Assembly: GCA_002457075.1 (NCBI GenBank)
Contig: NTKQ01000001.1
Location: forward strand, 86,079 to 130,165
Direction of reading: 5' to 3'
From: Cryomorphaceae bacterium MED-G11
GTDB lineage: Bacteria > Bacteroidota > Bacteroidia > Flavobacteriales > Flavobacteriaceae
DNA length: 44,087 bases
Shown here: piece by piece, positions 16,109-27,514 of the stretch
Numbering within the stretch: the stretch's first letter is position 1
Layout: every line of letters begins with the position of its first letter
Position numbers and translations under genes: made by a program
The notes under the pieces: generated by a model
What the model was told of the DNA's origin: nothing
Database searches by the model: none
What the model saw: only the letters and a program-made list of their open reading frames with translations

Positions 16109-17782
16109 ATGTATAATAAATACAGTCGAGTAGTAACCAAGGATGACTCTCAACCAGCCGCCCAAGCTATGCTTCATGCTATTGGTTTGACTGATGATGA
16201 CTTTGATAAACCCTTTATAGGTATTGCTAGTACTGGGTATGAAGGTAATCCTTGTAATATGCATTTAAATGATCTATCTGTAAAGATAAAAGAGAGTATA
16301 GTCAATTCTGATTATGTTGGCTTAATATTTAATACTATAGGAGTTAGTGATGGTATTTCAATGGGAACTTTTGGGATGAGATATTCTCTTCCATCTAGAG
16401 ATATTATCGCTGACTCAATGGAAACTGTGGTTCAAGCTATGGCATATGATGGATTAGTAACTGTTGTAGGTTGCGATAAAAATATGCCTGGAGCTTTAAT
16501 GGCCATGCTTAGACTGGATAGGCCGAGTATATTGGTTTATGGAGGTACAATAGATTCTGGCTGTTACAATAATAAAGAGTTAGATGTAGTTTCAGCTTTT
16601 GAAGCATGGGGTGAAAAAGTGGCTGGAAAAATTGATGATAATGAATATAAAAATGTAATTAAAAATGCTTGTCCCGGTGCAGGAGCATGTGGAGGTATGT
16701 ATACTGCCAACACTATGGCATCAGCAATTGAAGCTTTAGGAATGTCACTCCCATATAATTCGTCTAATCCTGCAATAAGTAAAGATAAAATCGACGAATG
16801 TGCTGAAATAGGTTCCGCTATGAAATTGCTTATAGAGAAAGATATTAAGCCTTCTGACATAGTTACAAAAAAATCTCTTGAAAATGCATTAAGACTAATT
16901 ACAATACTAGGAGGATCTACAAATGCAGTTCTTCACTTTTTAGCTATTTCAAGGGCAGCTAATTTAGATTTATCCATTGATTATTTCCAAGAAATAAGTG
17001 ATTCTACTCCTTTCATTGCTAATCTTAAGCCAAGTGGTAAATATTTGATGAAGGATTTACATAAAATAGGAGGTGTTCCTTCAGTATTAAAATATATGCT
17101 AGAGAATAATCTGTTACATGGAGACTGTATGACAATTACAGGTAGAACTCTTGAAGAGAATTTATCAGAAGTTCAATCACCAAATATGGATTCAAATGAT
17201 ATTATTTTTCCTATTTCAAATCCAATTAAAAAAACTGGTCATATTCAAATTTTAAAAGGAAATCTTGCAGAAGAAGGATGTGTAGCTAAAATAACTGGTA
17301 AAGAAGGGCTAAAATTTATTGGGCCTGCTAAAGTTTTTGATAGTGAGTTTCAGTGTTTATCAGCAATAGAAGAATCTAAAGTTAACAAAGGTGAGGTTGT
17401 AGTAATAAGATATGAAGGGCCTAAAGGTGGCCCTGGAATGCCTGAAATGCTCAAGCCAACTTCTGCTATTATGGGAGCCGGCTTAGGTAAAGATGTTGCA
17501 CTTATTACAGATGGAAGGTTTTCAGGAGGTACTCACGGCTTTGTTGTTGGTCACATTGTTCCAGAAGCATATGAAGGAGGAACTTTAGCTATAGTTAAAG
17601 ATGGTGATGTAATTACTATTGACTCTGAGAATAATATATTACATGTCGATATTTCAGAAAAGGAAATAACTAATAGAATTAAAAACTGGAAAAAACCAGA
17701 ACCAAAAATTGATAAAGGAATTTTATACAAATATGTTAAATCGGTTTCAAATGCTTCTAAAGGATGTGTTACTGATCAATAG
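16109..17782 (+). CDS. ilvD: Dihydroxy-acid dehydratase
   Basis: A 557-residue Fe-S dehydratase acting in the valine and isoleucine pathways after IlvC. It makes 2-oxoisovalerate and 3-methyl-2-oxopentanoate. Cluster ligand regions are visible: '[13 protein letters not shown]' near residue 121 and '[16 protein letters not shown]' near 187. '[13 protein letters not shown]' and '[18 protein letters not shown]' complete the family signature. Length is normal. It opens a six-gene plus-strand operon; the gap to ilvB is 5 bases. Its product 2-oxoisovalerate also feeds LeuA and PanB, both encoded in this window. Confidence 0.97.
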   Translation: MYNKYSRVVTKDDSQPAAQAMLHAIGLTDDDFDKPFIGIASTGYEGNPCNMHLNDLSVKIKESIVNSDYVGLIFNTIGVSDGISMGTFGMRYSLPSRDIIADSMETVVQAMAYDGLVTVVGCDKNMPGALMAMLRLDRPSILVYGGTIDSGCYNNKELDVVSAFEAWGEKVAGKIDDNEYKNVIKNACPGAGACGGMYTANTMASAIEALGMSLPYNSSNPAISKDKIDECAEIGSAMKLLIEKDIKPSDIVTKKSLENALRLITILGGSTNAVLHFLAISRAANLDLSIDYFQEISDSTPFIANLKPSGKYLMKDLHKIGGVPSVLKYMLENNLLHGDCMTITGRTLEENLSEVQSPNMDSNDIIFPISNPIKKTGHIQILKGNLAEEGCVAKITGKEGLKFIGPAKVFDSEFQCLSAIEESKVNKGEVVVIRYEGPKGGPGMPEMLKPTSAIMGAGLGKDVALITDGRFSGGTHGFVVGHIVPEAYEGGTLAIVKDGDVITIDSENNILHVDISEKEITNRIKNWKKPEPKIDKGILYKYVKSVSNASKGCVTDQ

Positions 17783-17787
17783 AAACT

Positions 17788-19482
17788 ATGAAAAATAAAA
17801 AAATAAGTGGAGCAGAAGCTGTAGTTCACTCTTTATTAAATGAAGGGGTTGATCTAATATGGGGTTACCCAGGTGGTGCAATTATGCCTGTATATGACGA
17901 GTTCTATAAATTTCAAGATAAGTTACAGCATATTTTAGCTAGGCACGAACAAGGAGCAATTCATGCTGCACAAGGTTATGCTAGATCATCAGGTAAAGTT
18001 GGGGTGGCAATTGCGACATCAGGTCCGGGTGCTACTAATCTTGTTACCGGTATAGCGGATGCACAAATAGATTCAACCCCAATAGTATGTATAACTGGTC
18101 AGGTTCCTTCTCATCTTTTAGGTTCTGATGCTTTTCAAGAAACAGATATTATAGGAATTTCAATGCCTGTTACTAAATGGAATTATCAAATAACTAAAGC
18201 ATCTGAAATTCCTGAAATTTTTGCAAAAGCATTTTATATTGCAAAATCAGGTAGACCAGGTCCAGTATTAATTGATATAACTAAAGATGCTCAATTTGAA
18301 TTATTTGATTTTAAATATTCAAAATGTAAAGGCATCAGAAGCTATAATCCATTACCTACTATAAGTGATGATTCAATAGATAATGCTGCAAAGCTAATTA
18401 ACAATGCAAAGAAACCACTTATTGTTTGGGGTCAAGGTGTAATCTTAGGAAATGCTGAAAAAGAGTTTAAGGATTTTGTTGAAAAAAGTGGAATACCTGC
18501 TGCATGGACAATTCTTGGTTTATCTGCTCTTCCAACTTCTCATAATTTAAATGTTGGAATGGTTGGAATGCATGGTAATTATGGTCCTAATATTCTAACA
18601 AATAAATGTGACTTACTTATTGCAATTGGGATGAGATTTGATGATCGTGTTACAGGAGATCCAAAAACTTATGCATCACAAGCAAAAATAATTCACCTTG
18701 AGATTGATCCTGCAGAAATAAATAAAAATATTATTACAGATGTACCAGTTATTGGAGATTGTAAAGAATCTTTAAAACTGATTACAAAAAAAATTGAAAA
18801 GAAATCTCATAGTAAATGGATCTCTAAATTTGATGATTTAATGAAAATTGAATTTGAAAAAGTCATTAAGACTGACTTAAATCCATCTAAAGATGGGCTA
18901 ACTATGGGTGAATCAATTATAGCAATAAATGAATATACTGATGGTGATGCTATTATAGTTACTGATGTTGGTCAACATCAAATGGTAGCATGTAGATATG
19001 CAAATTTTGTTAAATCAAAGAGTAATATTACTTCAGGAGGTTTAGGTACAATGGGATTTGCTCTTCCTGCAGCAATGGGAGCTAAAATGGGTGCATTAAA
19101 TAGAGAAGTAGTAGCAGTTATTGGAGATGGAGGTTATCAAATGACAATTCAGGAATTAGGTACTATTTTTCAATTACAGATACCTGTAAAAATTGTTATT
19201 TTAAACAATGATTTCTTAGGTATGGTTCGTCAGTGGCAACAATTATTCTTTGATAAAAGATATGCTTCAACTGAAATGGTAAACCCAGACTTTGTGGCTA
19301 TTGCAAAAGGTTATTATCTCGATTCTGAAAGAGTTAAAGATAGAAAGGATTTAAAGCCTGCCGTTGAAAGAATGATTAAATCAAAGAAGCCTTATGTTTT
19401 AGAAATATGTGTTGAGAAAGAAAACAACGTATTCCCAATGATACCCTCAGGTGCATCTGTATCAGATATTAGATTAAATTAA
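17788..19482 (+). CDS. ilvB: Acetolactate synthase large (catalytic) subunit
   Basis: A 564-residue thiamine diphosphate enzyme that joins two pyruvates, or pyruvate and 2-oxobutyrate. 'RHEQGAIHAAQGYARSSG' carries the catalytic Glu near residue 48. 'ATSGPGATNLVTGIADA' follows. The ThDP-binding motif starts at 'VIGDGGYQMTIQELGTI' near residue 450 and ends at 'ILNN'. 'GMVRQWQQLFF' with the Trp next to the active site is typical of biosynthetic AHAS rather than catabolic AlsS. It is followed after 1 base by its regulatory subunit gene. Confidence 0.97.
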   Translation: MKNKKISGAEAVVHSLLNEGVDLIWGYPGGAIMPVYDEFYKFQDKLQHILARHEQGAIHAAQGYARSSGKVGVAIATSGPGATNLVTGIADAQIDSTPIVCITGQVPSHLLGSDAFQETDIIGISMPVTKWNYQITKASEIPEIFAKAFYIAKSGRPGPVLIDITKDAQFELFDFKYSKCKGIRSYNPLPTISDDSIDNAAKLINNAKKPLIVWGQGVILGNAEKEFKDFVEKSGIPAAWTILGLSALPTSHNLNVGMVGMHGNYGPNILTNKCDLLIAIGMRFDDRVTGDPKTYASQAKIIHLEIDPAEINKNIITDVPVIGDCKESLKLITKKIEKKSHSKWISKFDDLMKIEFEKVIKTDLNPSKDGLTMGESIIAINEYTDGDAIIVTDVGQHQMVACRYANFVKSKSNITSGGLGTMGFALPAAMGAKMGALNREVVAVIGDGGYQMTIQELGTIFQLQIPVKIVILNNDFLGMVRQWQQLFFDKRYASTEMVNPDFVAIAKGYYLDSERVKDRKDLKPAVERMIKSKKPYVLEICVEKENNVFPMIPSGASVSDIRLN

Positions 19483-19483
19483 A

Positions 19484-20017
19484 ATGGAAAAGAAAATTAA
19501 TTATACCATCTCAGTTTATACAGAAAACAATGTAGGCCTTCTACACAGGCTTTCAGCAATATTTCTAAAACGTCATATTAACATTGAGAGCTTCACTACT
19601 TCCGAATGTGAAATCAAAGATGTTTTTAGATTTATAATAGTTGTAAAAATGACTAAATCTGGAGTTGAGAAAGTATCTAAACAGATTGAAAAACAGGTAG
19701 AGGTAATTAGAGTTTTTTTTCATACTGATAGTGAAACTATTTTTCAAGAATCTGCTCTTTATAAAATGAAGTCATCAGCTCTTTTTGAAGAGAGACATAT
19801 TCAAAACATTATTAAAGAATCTAATGCTAGGATAGTAACTGTCAATCCTGACTATTTTGTTATTGAGAAAACAGGGTTTAGAGATGATACTGAAAAGCTA
19901 TATAATGATCTTAAGAAATATGGACTTCTACAATTTACAAGATCTGGAAGAATTGCTGTTTCTAAACAAAAGATGGGAATATCAGAAATTTTGAATACTT
20001 TTAAAAACCAAAAATAA
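19484..20017 (+). CDS. ilvN: Acetolactate synthase small (regulatory) subunit
   Basis: A 177-residue protein. An N-terminal ACT domain (residues 1-80) opens with '[20 protein letters not shown]', followed by 'RRHINIES'-type sequence (here [15 protein letters not shown]). A C-terminal AHAS-type domain contains '[23 protein letters not shown]'-like sequence, seen as [17 protein letters not shown], and '[13 protein letters not shown]'. The subunit raises activity of IlvB and gives valine feedback. Location directly behind ilvB and ahead of ilvC fits. Confidence 0.95.
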   Translation: MEKKINYTISVYTENNVGLLHRLSAIFLKRHINIESFTTSECEIKDVFRFIIVVKMTKSGVEKVSKQIEKQVEVIRVFFHTDSETIFQESALYKMKSSALFEERHIQNIIKESNARIVTVNPDYFVIEKTGFRDDTEKLYNDLKKYGLLQFTRSGRIAVSKQKMGISEILNTFKNQK

Positions 20018-20022
20018 AAACA

Positions 20023-21498
20023 ATGAAAAATTATTTTAATAGCTTATCATTTAGAGAAAAATTAATGCAACTAGGTAGATGTAGATTTATGGATTCATCC
20101 GAATTTATTGAGGGTGTTAAGTTTTTAAAAGGAAAAAAAATTGCAATTGTTGGTTGTGGAGCTCAAGGTTTACATCAAGGATTAAATATGAGAGATTCAG
20201 GTCTTGATATTTCTTTTGTACTAAGACAATCTTCGATTGATTCAAAAAGGCAATCTTTTATAAACGCTTCTACTAACAATTTTAATGTTGGTAATTTTGA
20301 TGAAATAATTCCCAATTCAGATTTAGTAATTAACTTAACTCCTGACAAGAATCATTCTCCAGTTGTTGAGCAATTAATGCCAATCATGAAAAAAAATTCA
20401 ATATTATCTTATTCTCACGGATTTAATATTGTTGAGGAAGGAATTAAGGTAAGGAATGATATAACTGTTATAATGGTTGCACCTAAATCACCAGGATCTG
20501 AAGTAAGAGAGGAATATCTTAGAGGTTTTGGAGTTCCGACTTTGATTGCAGTACACCCGGAAAATGATATAAATGACATCGGTTTTGCTTCTGCAAAAGC
20601 TTATGCAGTATCTCTTGGATCTCATAAAGCAGGTGTTTTGGAATCTTCTTTTGTTGCTGAAGTAAAATCTGATTTAATGGGTGAACAAACTATATTATGT
20701 GGTATGCTTCAAACAGGTTCAATACTATCTTTTAATAGAATGATTGAACTTGGAGTTAATCCTGGATTTGCATCTAAATTAATTCAACACGGTTGGGAGA
20801 CAATTACTGAATCTCTTAAGCATGGTGGTATTACTAATATGATGGATAGATTATCAAATCCTTCAAAATTGAAGGCTTATGAGTTATCAGAAGAGTTAAA
20901 ATCAATTCTTTCACCTTTATTTGTAACACACATGGATAATATCTTATCGGGTAATTTTTCTGAAACTATGATGAAAGATTGGGATAATGATGATAAAGAG
21001 CTTTTAAATTGGAGAGAAAAAACTAGTCAAACAGCTTTTGAACAAACTAGCCCCACTTCTGAGGAAATAACTGAACAAGAATATTTTGATAATGGTATTT
21101 TAATGGTAGCATTTATTAAAGCTGGAGTTGAACTAGCCTATGAGACTATGGTTGAGGCTGGAATTAAAGAAGAATCAGCTTACTATGAATCTCTTCATGA
21201 ACTTCCGTTAATTGCTAATCTAGTTTCTAGAAAAAAACTTTATGAGATGAATAATATTATTTCAGATACTGCGGAGTATGGATGTTATTTATTCAATAAT
21301 GAAGCTATTCCACTTTTATCAAACTTCTTTAAAAATATTGATAATAGTGTTATAGGATCTAATTCACTAAGTAATGATTCAAATTCAATAGATAATAAAA
21401 AATTAATTGAGATTAATGATTCAATTAGATTTCATTCAATTGAAATTATTGGAGATGAGTTGAGACAGCATATGACTTCAATGAAAAAAGCATTATAA
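20023..21498 (+). CDS. ilvC: Ketol-acid reductoisomerase, class II
   Basis: A 491-residue enzyme of the long, E. coli-like class. The Rossmann motif '[19 protein letters not shown]' is followed by '[15 protein letters not shown]'. The Arg of LRQ, the Arg of KRQ and the Ser after it match residues that bind the NADPH phosphate in the E. coli enzyme, while its Lys69 is replaced by Gln. NADPH use is therefore likely. '[15 protein letters not shown]' and a duplicated all-helical C-terminal region with '[20 protein letters not shown]' complete the picture. It acts between IlvBN and IlvD. Confidence 0.97.
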   Translation: MKNYFNSLSFREKLMQLGRCRFMDSSEFIEGVKFLKGKKIAIVGCGAQGLHQGLNMRDSGLDISFVLRQSSIDSKRQSFINASTNNFNVGNFDEIIPNSDLVINLTPDKNHSPVVEQLMPIMKKNSILSYSHGFNIVEEGIKVRNDITVIMVAPKSPGSEVREEYLRGFGVPTLIAVHPENDINDIGFASAKAYAVSLGSHKAGVLESSFVAEVKSDLMGEQTILCGMLQTGSILSFNRMIELGVNPGFASKLIQHGWETITESLKHGGITNMMDRLSNPSKLKAYELSEELKSILSPLFVTHMDNILSGNFSETMMKDWDNDDKELLNWREKTSQTAFEQTSPTSEEITEQEYFDNGILMVAFIKAGVELAYETMVEAGIKEESAYYESLHELPLIANLVSRKKLYEMNNIISDTAEYGCYLFNNEAIPLLSNFFKNIDNSVIGSNSLSNDSNSIDNKKLIEINDSIRFHSIEIIGDELRQHMTSMKKAL

Positions 21499-21502
21499 TA
21501 AA

Positions 21503-22750
21503 ATGCAGTTACCTGATTTAAAGGGAGTAAGAATTGCATCGGAGAACTTAAAAGATGTCTCCATTGTAACTCCCTTGACTCTAAATGAACGACTCTCTGA
21601 AGAGTTTAACTCAAGAATTTTTCTAAAGAGAGAAGATCTTCAAAAGGTTAGATCATTCAAAATTCGAGGAGCATTTAATAAAATTAAATCAGTTGATTTT
21701 AATAATTCAAAAAACAAAAGAATTATTTGTTCAAGCGCTGGTAACCATGCTCAAGGGTTTGCTTTTTCTTGTAATAAGTTAAAAATACATGGTACTGTTT
21801 ATATGCCTGAAACTACTCCTAAGCAAAAAGTAGAAAGAGTAAAGATGTTTGGAGGAGACTTTATTAAAATCATTTTAAGTGGAGATAATTTTGATGATGC
21901 ACAAAAAGAAGCTCAAAAAAATCTTTCTGATGACACAATTTTTATTCATCCATTTGATGATATTAAAGTTATTGAAGGACAAGGAACAGTTGCCCTTGAA
22001 ATTTTAGACCAAATTGATAAACATTTTGACTATTTAATTGTTCCAATTGGTGGAGGAGGTTTAATTTCAGGAATAATAACTGTTTTTAAGGAGTTATCAC
22101 CTAAAACAAAAATAATTGGGGTAGAAGCTGAGGGAGCTCCTGCTATGTCTCAATCAATCCAACAAAGTAAAATTATTAGATTAAATAAAATAGATAATTT
22201 TGTTGATGGTGTTTCTATAAGAAAGATTGGAGAAATTCCTTTTGAAATATGTAAAGACTATTTAGATGATTTGCTTCTTGTACCTGAAGGTAAAATCTGT
22301 CAAACTATTCTTGAATTATACAATAAAGATGGTATCGTTGTTGAACCAGCTGGTGCAATTGGAATATCAGCTCTAGAGATGTATCATGAGAAGTTCACAA
22401 AAAAAAATGTAGGTATTTTAATCTGTGGAGGTAATAATGATATTACCAGAATGTCTGAAATTAAAGAGAGAGCTTTGGTATATTCAAATCTAAAACACTA
22501 CTTTATTGTTAAATTTCCTCAAAGAAAAGGTGCCTTAAAAGAATTTGTAAATAATGTAATTGGAGAAAATGACGATATTACATTTTTTGAATATGTAAAA
22601 AAGAACAATAGAGACTATACTTCTGCTATTGTAGGAATAGAGTTAAAGTTTTCTAAAGATTTAAACCAACTAACACAAAAAATGAAAGAAAGTGGTTTCT
22701 TTGGAGAATATTTGAATGATAAACCAGAAACTTTACGTTTTTTAATATAA
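21503..22750 (+). CDS. ilvA: Threonine dehydratase (deaminase), biosynthetic
   Basis: A 415-residue PLP enzyme making 2-oxobutyrate from threonine, the first committed step to isoleucine. The PLP lysine lies in '[10 protein letters not shown]' near residue 52; '[15 protein letters not shown]' and the phosphate-binding '[11 protein letters not shown]' follow. Residues from about 325 onward ('[20 protein letters not shown]') form a single ACT-like regulatory domain, one fewer than the E. coli enzyme, which explains the shorter length. It lies inside the ilv operon, which supports a biosynthetic role. Confidence 0.95.
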   Translation: MQLPDLKGVRIASENLKDVSIVTPLTLNERLSEEFNSRIFLKREDLQKVRSFKIRGAFNKIKSVDFNNSKNKRIICSSAGNHAQGFAFSCNKLKIHGTVYMPETTPKQKVERVKMFGGDFIKIILSGDNFDDAQKEAQKNLSDDTIFIHPFDDIKVIEGQGTVALEILDQIDKHFDYLIVPIGGGGLISGIITVFKELSPKTKIIGVEAEGAPAMSQSIQQSKIIRLNKIDNFVDGVSIRKIGEIPFEICKDYLDDLLLVPEGKICQTILELYNKDGIVVEPAGAIGISALEMYHEKFTKKNVGILICGGNNDITRMSEIKERALVYSNLKHYFIVKFPQRKGALKEFVNNVIGENDDITFFEYVKKNNRDYTSAIVGIELKFSKDLNQLTQKMKESGFFGEYLNDKPETLRFLI

Positions 22751-22755
22751 AATAT

Positions 22756-24333
22756 ATGTCTTCACAAAACCTTACGATTGATCAATTGCATTGCAGAGAA
22801 TACTTAGTAGATGGTAAATTAAAAAAGTGGAATGGTGAAACCTCTGAGGTGTATTCTACAATTGATAGTAATCTAGACACACCTTATTCTCCAACTCTAT
22901 TAGGGTCAATCCCTGATATGGATTCTGATTCTGCCCTAGAAGCTCTTGAATCTGCAAAAAACGCATTTAATCGAGGTCAAGGAAAGTGGCCTACAATGAA
23001 AGTTATAGATAGGCTTAAATGTATGAAGAGATTTGCAGATAAAATGAAAGATCACAGAGATCAAGTAGTTAATTTATTGATGTGGGAAATAGGTAAAAAT
23101 AAAGCAGATTCTGAAAAAGAATTTGATAGAACTGTTAAATACATCTACGATACAATAGATGAGTATAAAAATATTGACAGATCATCTTCAAGATTCGAGA
23201 AAGACTCTGGAATTCATGCCCACATTAGAAGAGGACCTCTTGGTGTTGTATTATGCCTAGGTCCATACAATTATCCTCTTAACGAAACTTTCTGCCTTCT
23301 TATCCCAGCAATTTTAATGGGTAACACTACAATTTTCAAGCCTGCAAAACATGGAGTCTTACTTATTTCACCTCTACTGAAAGCATTTAAGGAATGCTTT
23401 CCCCCAGGTGTAGTAAATATATTATTTGGTAGAGGTAGAAAAATTTGTCCTCCTATTATGAAAACTGGCTATGTAGATGTGTTGGCTTTAATTGGGCATA
23501 GCTCATCCGCTGTTGCTCTACAAGATCAACATCCTAATAAAAACAGGCTTAGATTAGTTCTTGGACTAGAAGCTAAGAATCCTGCTATTATTTTACCTGA
23601 TGCTGATTTAGACTTAACGATTCAAGAATGTATTTCAGGATCTTTGTCATATAATGGCCAAAGATGTACTGCTCTTAAAGTACTCTACGTACATGAATCT
23701 ATTGCTGATGAGTTTAACAAGAGATTCTCTGTAGCAGTTGACAATCTTAAGTTTGGTATGCCTTGGGAAAAAGATTCTTTCCTAACTCCACTTCCAGAGC
23801 CTTCAAAACCTCAATATATTAAAGGTTTAATTGATGATGCTGTATCAAAAGGTGCTAATGTAATGAACGATAAGGGTGGTGAATTGACTGATAATTATTG
23901 TTATCCAGCAGTTCTGTATCCAGTTAATAACTCTATGAAAGTATTTGAAGAGGAACAATTTGGACCAGTTGTACCAATTATTCCTTTTAAAGATATAGAT
24001 AAGCCTCTAGATGATATGGCTAATTCTGAATATGGTCAACAGGTTAGTCTATTTGGGACTGACTCCAAGACAATAGGTCCTTTAATAGATACACTTGCAA
24101 ATTTAGTCTGCAGAGTAAATTTAAATAGTTCTTGCCAAAGAGGTCCTGATATTTATCCATTTACAGGTAGAAAAAATTCTGCGGTTAGCACATTAAGTGT
24201 TCACGATGCTTTAAGAGCCTTTTCAATAAGAACATTTGTGGCTTCAAAGGATAATGTTCATAACAATAGAATATTGAAAAAATTATTAGACTCAAACGAT
24301 TCTAACTTTATTTCAACAGACTATATTCTCTAG
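22756..24333 (+). CDS. gapN: NADP-dependent non-phosphorylating glyceraldehyde-3-phosphate dehydrogenase
   Basis: A 525-residue aldehyde dehydrogenase of the GapN (ALDH11) type. '[20 protein letters not shown]' carries the oxyanion Asn near residue 173, '[18 protein letters not shown]' the catalytic Glu near 268, and '[15 protein letters not shown]' the catalytic Cys near 300. GapN oxidises glyceraldehyde 3-phosphate straight to 3-phosphoglycerate and yields NADPH, skipping one ATP. It is last in the ilv operon, 5 bases after ilvA, where it could supply NADPH for IlvC. The substrate call rests on family resemblance; another sugar-phosphate or semialdehyde substrate is possible. Its stop overlaps convergent leuB by 4 bases. 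Confidence 0.85.
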   Translation: MSSQNLTIDQLHCREYLVDGKLKKWNGETSEVYSTIDSNLDTPYSPTLLGSIPDMDSDSALEALESAKNAFNRGQGKWPTMKVIDRLKCMKRFADKMKDHRDQVVNLLMWEIGKNKADSEKEFDRTVKYIYDTIDEYKNIDRSSSRFEKDSGIHAHIRRGPLGVVLCLGPYNYPLNETFCLLIPAILMGNTTIFKPAKHGVLLISPLLKAFKECFPPGVVNILFGRGRKICPPIMKTGYVDVLALIGHSSSAVALQDQHPNKNRLRLVLGLEAKNPAIILPDADLDLTIQECISGSLSYNGQRCTALKVLYVHESIADEFNKRFSVAVDNLKFGMPWEKDSFLTPLPEPSKPQYIKGLIDDAVSKGANVMNDKGGELTDNYCYPAVLYPVNNSMKVFEEEQFGPVVPIIPFKDIDKPLDDMANSEYGQQVSLFGTDSKTIGPLIDTLANLVCRVNLNSSCQRGPDIYPFTGRKNSAVSTLSVHDALRAFSIRTFVASKDNVHNNRILKKLLDSNDSNFISTDYIL

Positions 24334-25400
24334 TAGTCTTGAATAAATTTTACAATATAGTCTCCTACTTCATCAGTTGAATAAGCTTTTTCACTTTTGC
24401 TTATTAAATCAGAGGTTTTATATCCATTTAAAAGTGAGCTTTCAACTGCTTTATTAATAAGGTTTGACTCATCTTTTAAATTATAAGTATAGTCTAACAT
24501 CATCGAAAGTGATAGAATAGAAGCAATTGGATTTGCTATTTTTTTACCTGTAGCTTCAGGGTAAGAACCATGGATTGGTTCGTACAATGCATTATTTGAA
24601 CCAACTGATGCTGAAGGCATTAATCCCATTGATCCAGATATAACTGAAGCTTCATCTGTAAGAATATCTCCAAAAAGATTTGATGTTATTAACACATCAT
24701 ATGAGCTAGGCCATTGAATAAGTCGCATTGCAACGGCATCAACAAATTCATATGAAACAGTTACTTCAGGATAATCTTTTTCCATAGCTTGTACAGTTTC
24801 CCTCCAAAGCCTTGAAGTCTCAAGTATATTAGCCTTATCAACACAACAAAGTTTTTTTGATCTTTTTTGGGCATATTCAAACCCCATTTTTGCAATTCTT
24901 ACTATTTCATCTCTAGAGTATTGACAAGTATCAAATGCATAGTTGTCATTATTTTTTCTACCTCTTTCTCCAAAATAAATTCCCCCTGTTAATTCTCTAA
25001 CAAAGAGTATATCAGTACCAGTTATTCTTTCTTCTTTAATTGGTGACATATCTAGAAGTGAATCAAAGACTATAGTCGGTCTTAAATTCGCATAAAGCCC
25101 AAGCTTTTTTCTCATTTCAAGTAATCCTTGTTCAGGTCTTATTTTAGCTTTTGGATCATTATCATATTTGGGATCTCCTATGGCACCAAACAAAATTGCA
25201 TCAGATTCTAAGCATAACTTATGAGTTTCATCAGGGTATGGGTTATTATTATGATCAATGGCAATCGCACCAACTAAGCCCTCATTCATTTCAACTTCAT
25301 GATTAAATTTTCTTACAATACAATTAAGAACTTTTATAGACTCATTTGTAACTTCTGGTCCAATTCCATCTCCTGGAAGAACAGCTATTTTTAACTTCAT
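24330..25400 (-). CDS. leuB: 3-isopropylmalate dehydrogenase
   Basis: A 356-residue NAD-dependent beta-hydroxyacid decarboxylating dehydrogenase. '[12 protein letters not shown]' opens the protein, '[11 protein letters not shown]' and '[21 protein letters not shown]' follow, and '[14 protein letters not shown]' is the substrate-specifying loop of LeuB. '[16 protein letters not shown]' holds the metal-binding Asp residues and '[13 protein letters not shown]' the NAD region. It completes 2-oxoisocaproate synthesis for leucine. If cimA next to it is functional, LeuB also oxidises 3-methylmalate to 2-oxobutyrate. Last gene of the minus-strand leu operon, 2 bases after cimA. Confidence 0.97.
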   Translation of the reverse strand: MKLKIAVLPGDGIGPEVTNESIKVLNCIVRKFNHEVEMNEGLVGAIAIDHNNNPYPDETHKLCLESDAILFGAIGDPKYDNDPKAKIRPEQGLLEMRKKLGLYANLRPTIVFDSLLDMSPIKEERITGTDILFVRELTGGIYFGERGRKNNDNYAFDTCQYSRDEIVRIAKMGFEYAQKRSKKLCCVDKANILETSRLWRETVQAMEKDYPEVTVSYEFVDAVAMRLIQWPSSYDVLITSNLFGDILTDEASVISGSMGLMPSASVGSNNALYEPIHGSYPEATGKKIANPIASILSLSMMLDYTYNLKDESNLINKAVESSLLNGYKTSDLISKSEKAYSTDEVGDYIVKFIQDY

Positions 25401-25402
25401 AT

Positions 25403-26917
25403 TTATTCAGTATTTAACATTTTTTCAGTTGCTTTAATTGCAGCAACAGTTTGATCAGTATCTAGTCCCCTTGTCTTAAATTTTTTAGAACCAGTATCCC
25501 AAGTAATAGTAGTCTCGCAAAATGCATCGGAATCACTACCTGGAGGAATTCTAACTGCATAATCAATTAATTTAGGAAGATCTCTTTTTTGACTAGTATA
25601 TATTCTTTTAAGAGCATTCATAAAAGCATCAAATTGACCATCTCCTGAGCAACTTTCTTGAAAAAGTTTATTATTAATTAACAATGATAACGAAGCAGAA
25701 GGTCTAAGTGTTTTAGCATGAGTTAATACATACGATTCAATAGTTATATTTTTCTTTTTAGCAGGATAATCTAAAACATCACTTATTATGTAGGGTAAGT
25801 CTTCAATTGTTACTTTTTCTTTTTTATCTCCGAGCTCAATTACTTTAGATGTAATAATTCCTAGTTCTTCTTCATTTAGTTTTATACCTAGTTCATCTAG
25901 GTTCTTTTTGATATTAGCTTTCCCAGATGTTTTTCCAAGCGCATACTTTCTCTTTCTTCCAAATCTACTAGGATTTAAATTATTGTAATAAAGATTCTTC
26001 TTATTGTCTCCGTCAGCATGAACTCCAGCAGTTTGGGTGAATACATTTTCACCAACAATTGGTTTGTTAGAAGATACAGTTTGACCTGAAAAAGTTGATA
26101 TTAATTTACTGGCTTTAAACAAATTTTTTTCTTCTATATTAATACTAATATTGGGAAGAAAGTCCTTGATTGCAGCAACAGCACTAGAAAGAGGAGTGTT
26201 CCCAGCTCTTTCACCCATTCCATTAATTGTTAAATGCAATCCGTCACATCCAGCCCTTACAGCTTCCATTGAGTTTCCTACACTAAGATCATAGTCATTA
26301 TGACCATGAAAGTCAATATGAAAATTTGGAAATTTTGATTTAACTTCTTTTATAAAGTTATAAGTTTCATAATGAGTTAAAATTCCTAATGTATCAGGCA
26401 ATAATATTCTTTTTATTTTCTGTCCATATAAAAATTCTAAAAATTCAAAAACATACTCCTTGCTATTTTTCATACCATTACTCCAGTCTTCGAGGTATAC
26501 ATTAGTTTGAATTAAATTTTGTTCTGCAGTTTGAATAATTTTTGAAATATCTTTAAAGTGATCTGATGGTGTTTTTTTTAGTTGGTGTTTTAGATGATTT
26601 AAAGAACCTTTTGTAAGTAAATTCTGGACATTACATCCAGATTCGATTAACCACTCAAGTGACTTTCCGTTATCTAAAAAAGTAAGTACTTCGACTCTAT
26701 CAATCTTTTTATTTTCATTTGCCCAATTAGTAATTTGTTTCACAGAGTTAAGTTCACCATCAGAAACTCTCGCTGAAGCAACTTCGATTCTATCAATATT
26801 TAACTCATCTAAGAGTAGTTTTGCAATAGTTAGCTTTTCATTTGGAGAGTATGATACTCCAGATGTTTGTTCTCCATCACGAAGTGTTGTGTCCATTATT
26901 TCTAAATTCCTTACCAT
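25403..26917 (-). CDS. cimA: (R)-citramalate synthase
   Basis: A 504-residue LeuA-like enzyme, distinct from the leuA at the head of the operon. '[18 protein letters not shown]' starts the TIM barrel; 'DFHGHNDYDLSVGNSMEAVR' holds the metal-binding HxH. 'NVYLEDWSNGMKNS' and 'KPIVGENVFTQTAGVHADGD' closely resemble Leptospira CimA as I remember it; its pyruvate-selecting Tyr lies in the YLEDW motif. The C-terminal regulatory domain (from about residue 385) is present and ends with 'DTDQTVAAIKATEKML'. Predicted reaction: pyruvate plus acetyl-CoA to citramalate, giving isoleucine without threonine. A second isopropylmalate or homocitrate synthase is the alternative. It overlaps leuD by 1 base. Confidence 0.82.
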   Translation of the reverse strand: MVRNLEIMDTTLRDGEQTSGVSYSPNEKLTIAKLLLDELNIDRIEVASARVSDGELNSVKQITNWANENKKIDRVEVLTFLDNGKSLEWLIESGCNVQNLLTKGSLNHLKHQLKKTPSDHFKDISKIIQTAEQNLIQTNVYLEDWSNGMKNSKEYVFEFLEFLYGQKIKRILLPDTLGILTHYETYNFIKEVKSKFPNFHIDFHGHNDYDLSVGNSMEAVRAGCDGLHLTINGMGERAGNTPLSSAVAAIKDFLPNISINIEEKNLFKASKLISTFSGQTVSSNKPIVGENVFTQTAGVHADGDNKKNLYYNNLNPSRFGRKRKYALGKTSGKANIKKNLDELGIKLNEEELGIITSKVIELGDKKEKVTIEDLPYIISDVLDYPAKKKNITIESYVLTHAKTLRPSASLSLLINNKLFQESCSGDGQFDAFMNALKRIYTSQKRDLPKLIDYAVRIPPGSDSDAFCETTITWDTGSKKFKTRGLDTDQTVAAIKATEKMLNTE

Positions 26918-27513
26918 TAGTAATTGGATTTGTTTGCAAATTTAGAAATTTCCTTTTTTTTATTTAGTAAATAATCAATATCATCAAATCCATTTGACAT
27001 GTTACTTTTTTTATAGACACTTATTTTAAATTTTTCTTTTTTGCCAGATTCTGAGATTGTAAACTCTTGATTTTCAAGATTAACTTCAAAAATACTATCA
27101 GGATCCTTTTCAATTTGAGAAAAGATTTTTGATAAAAAAGAGTCTGTAACTTGAACTGGTAAGACTCCAATATTTAGACAATTATTTTTAAAAATATCTG
27201 CAAAAAAACTTGATACTACAGCTCTAAATCCATTATCATATATAGCCCACACAGCATGTTCTCTTGATGATCCACAGCCAAAGTTTTTACCTGCAACTAA
27301 TATTTTTCCTTTATATTTTTTATTGTTTAAGGGAAAAGATTCTATGGTTGAACCGTCAGATTTATATCTCCAATCTCTAAATAAATTGTCACCAAAACCT
27401 ATTCTCTCAGTAGCTTTTAGAAATCTAGCTGGTATTATTTGGTCAGTATCTACATTATCAATGTTTAATGGAACAGCTGAGCTATTCAATATTTTAAATT
27501 TATCGTAGGCCAT
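26917..27513 (-). CDS. leuD: 3-isopropylmalate dehydratase small subunit
   Basis: A 198-residue swivel-domain subunit. 'NIDNVDTDQIIPARFLK' near the start and 'GKNFGCGSSREHAVWAIYDNG' around residue 75 (seen as FGCGSSREHAVWAI) are the two LeuD signatures. With LeuC it isomerises 2-isopropylmalate to 3-isopropylmalate, and would treat citramalate the same way. It lies 1 base after leuC and overlaps cimA by 1 base (TAATG), so translation is tightly linked. Confidence 0.97.
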   Translation of the reverse strand: MAYDKFKILNSSAVPLNIDNVDTDQIIPARFLKATERIGFGDNLFRDWRYKSDGSTIESFPLNNKKYKGKILVAGKNFGCGSSREHAVWAIYDNGFRAVVSSFFADIFKNNCLNIGVLPVQVTDSFLSKIFSQIEKDPDSIFEVNLENQEFTISESGKKEKFKISVYKKSNMSNGFDDIDYLLNKKKEISKFANKSNY

Positions 27514-27514
27514 A

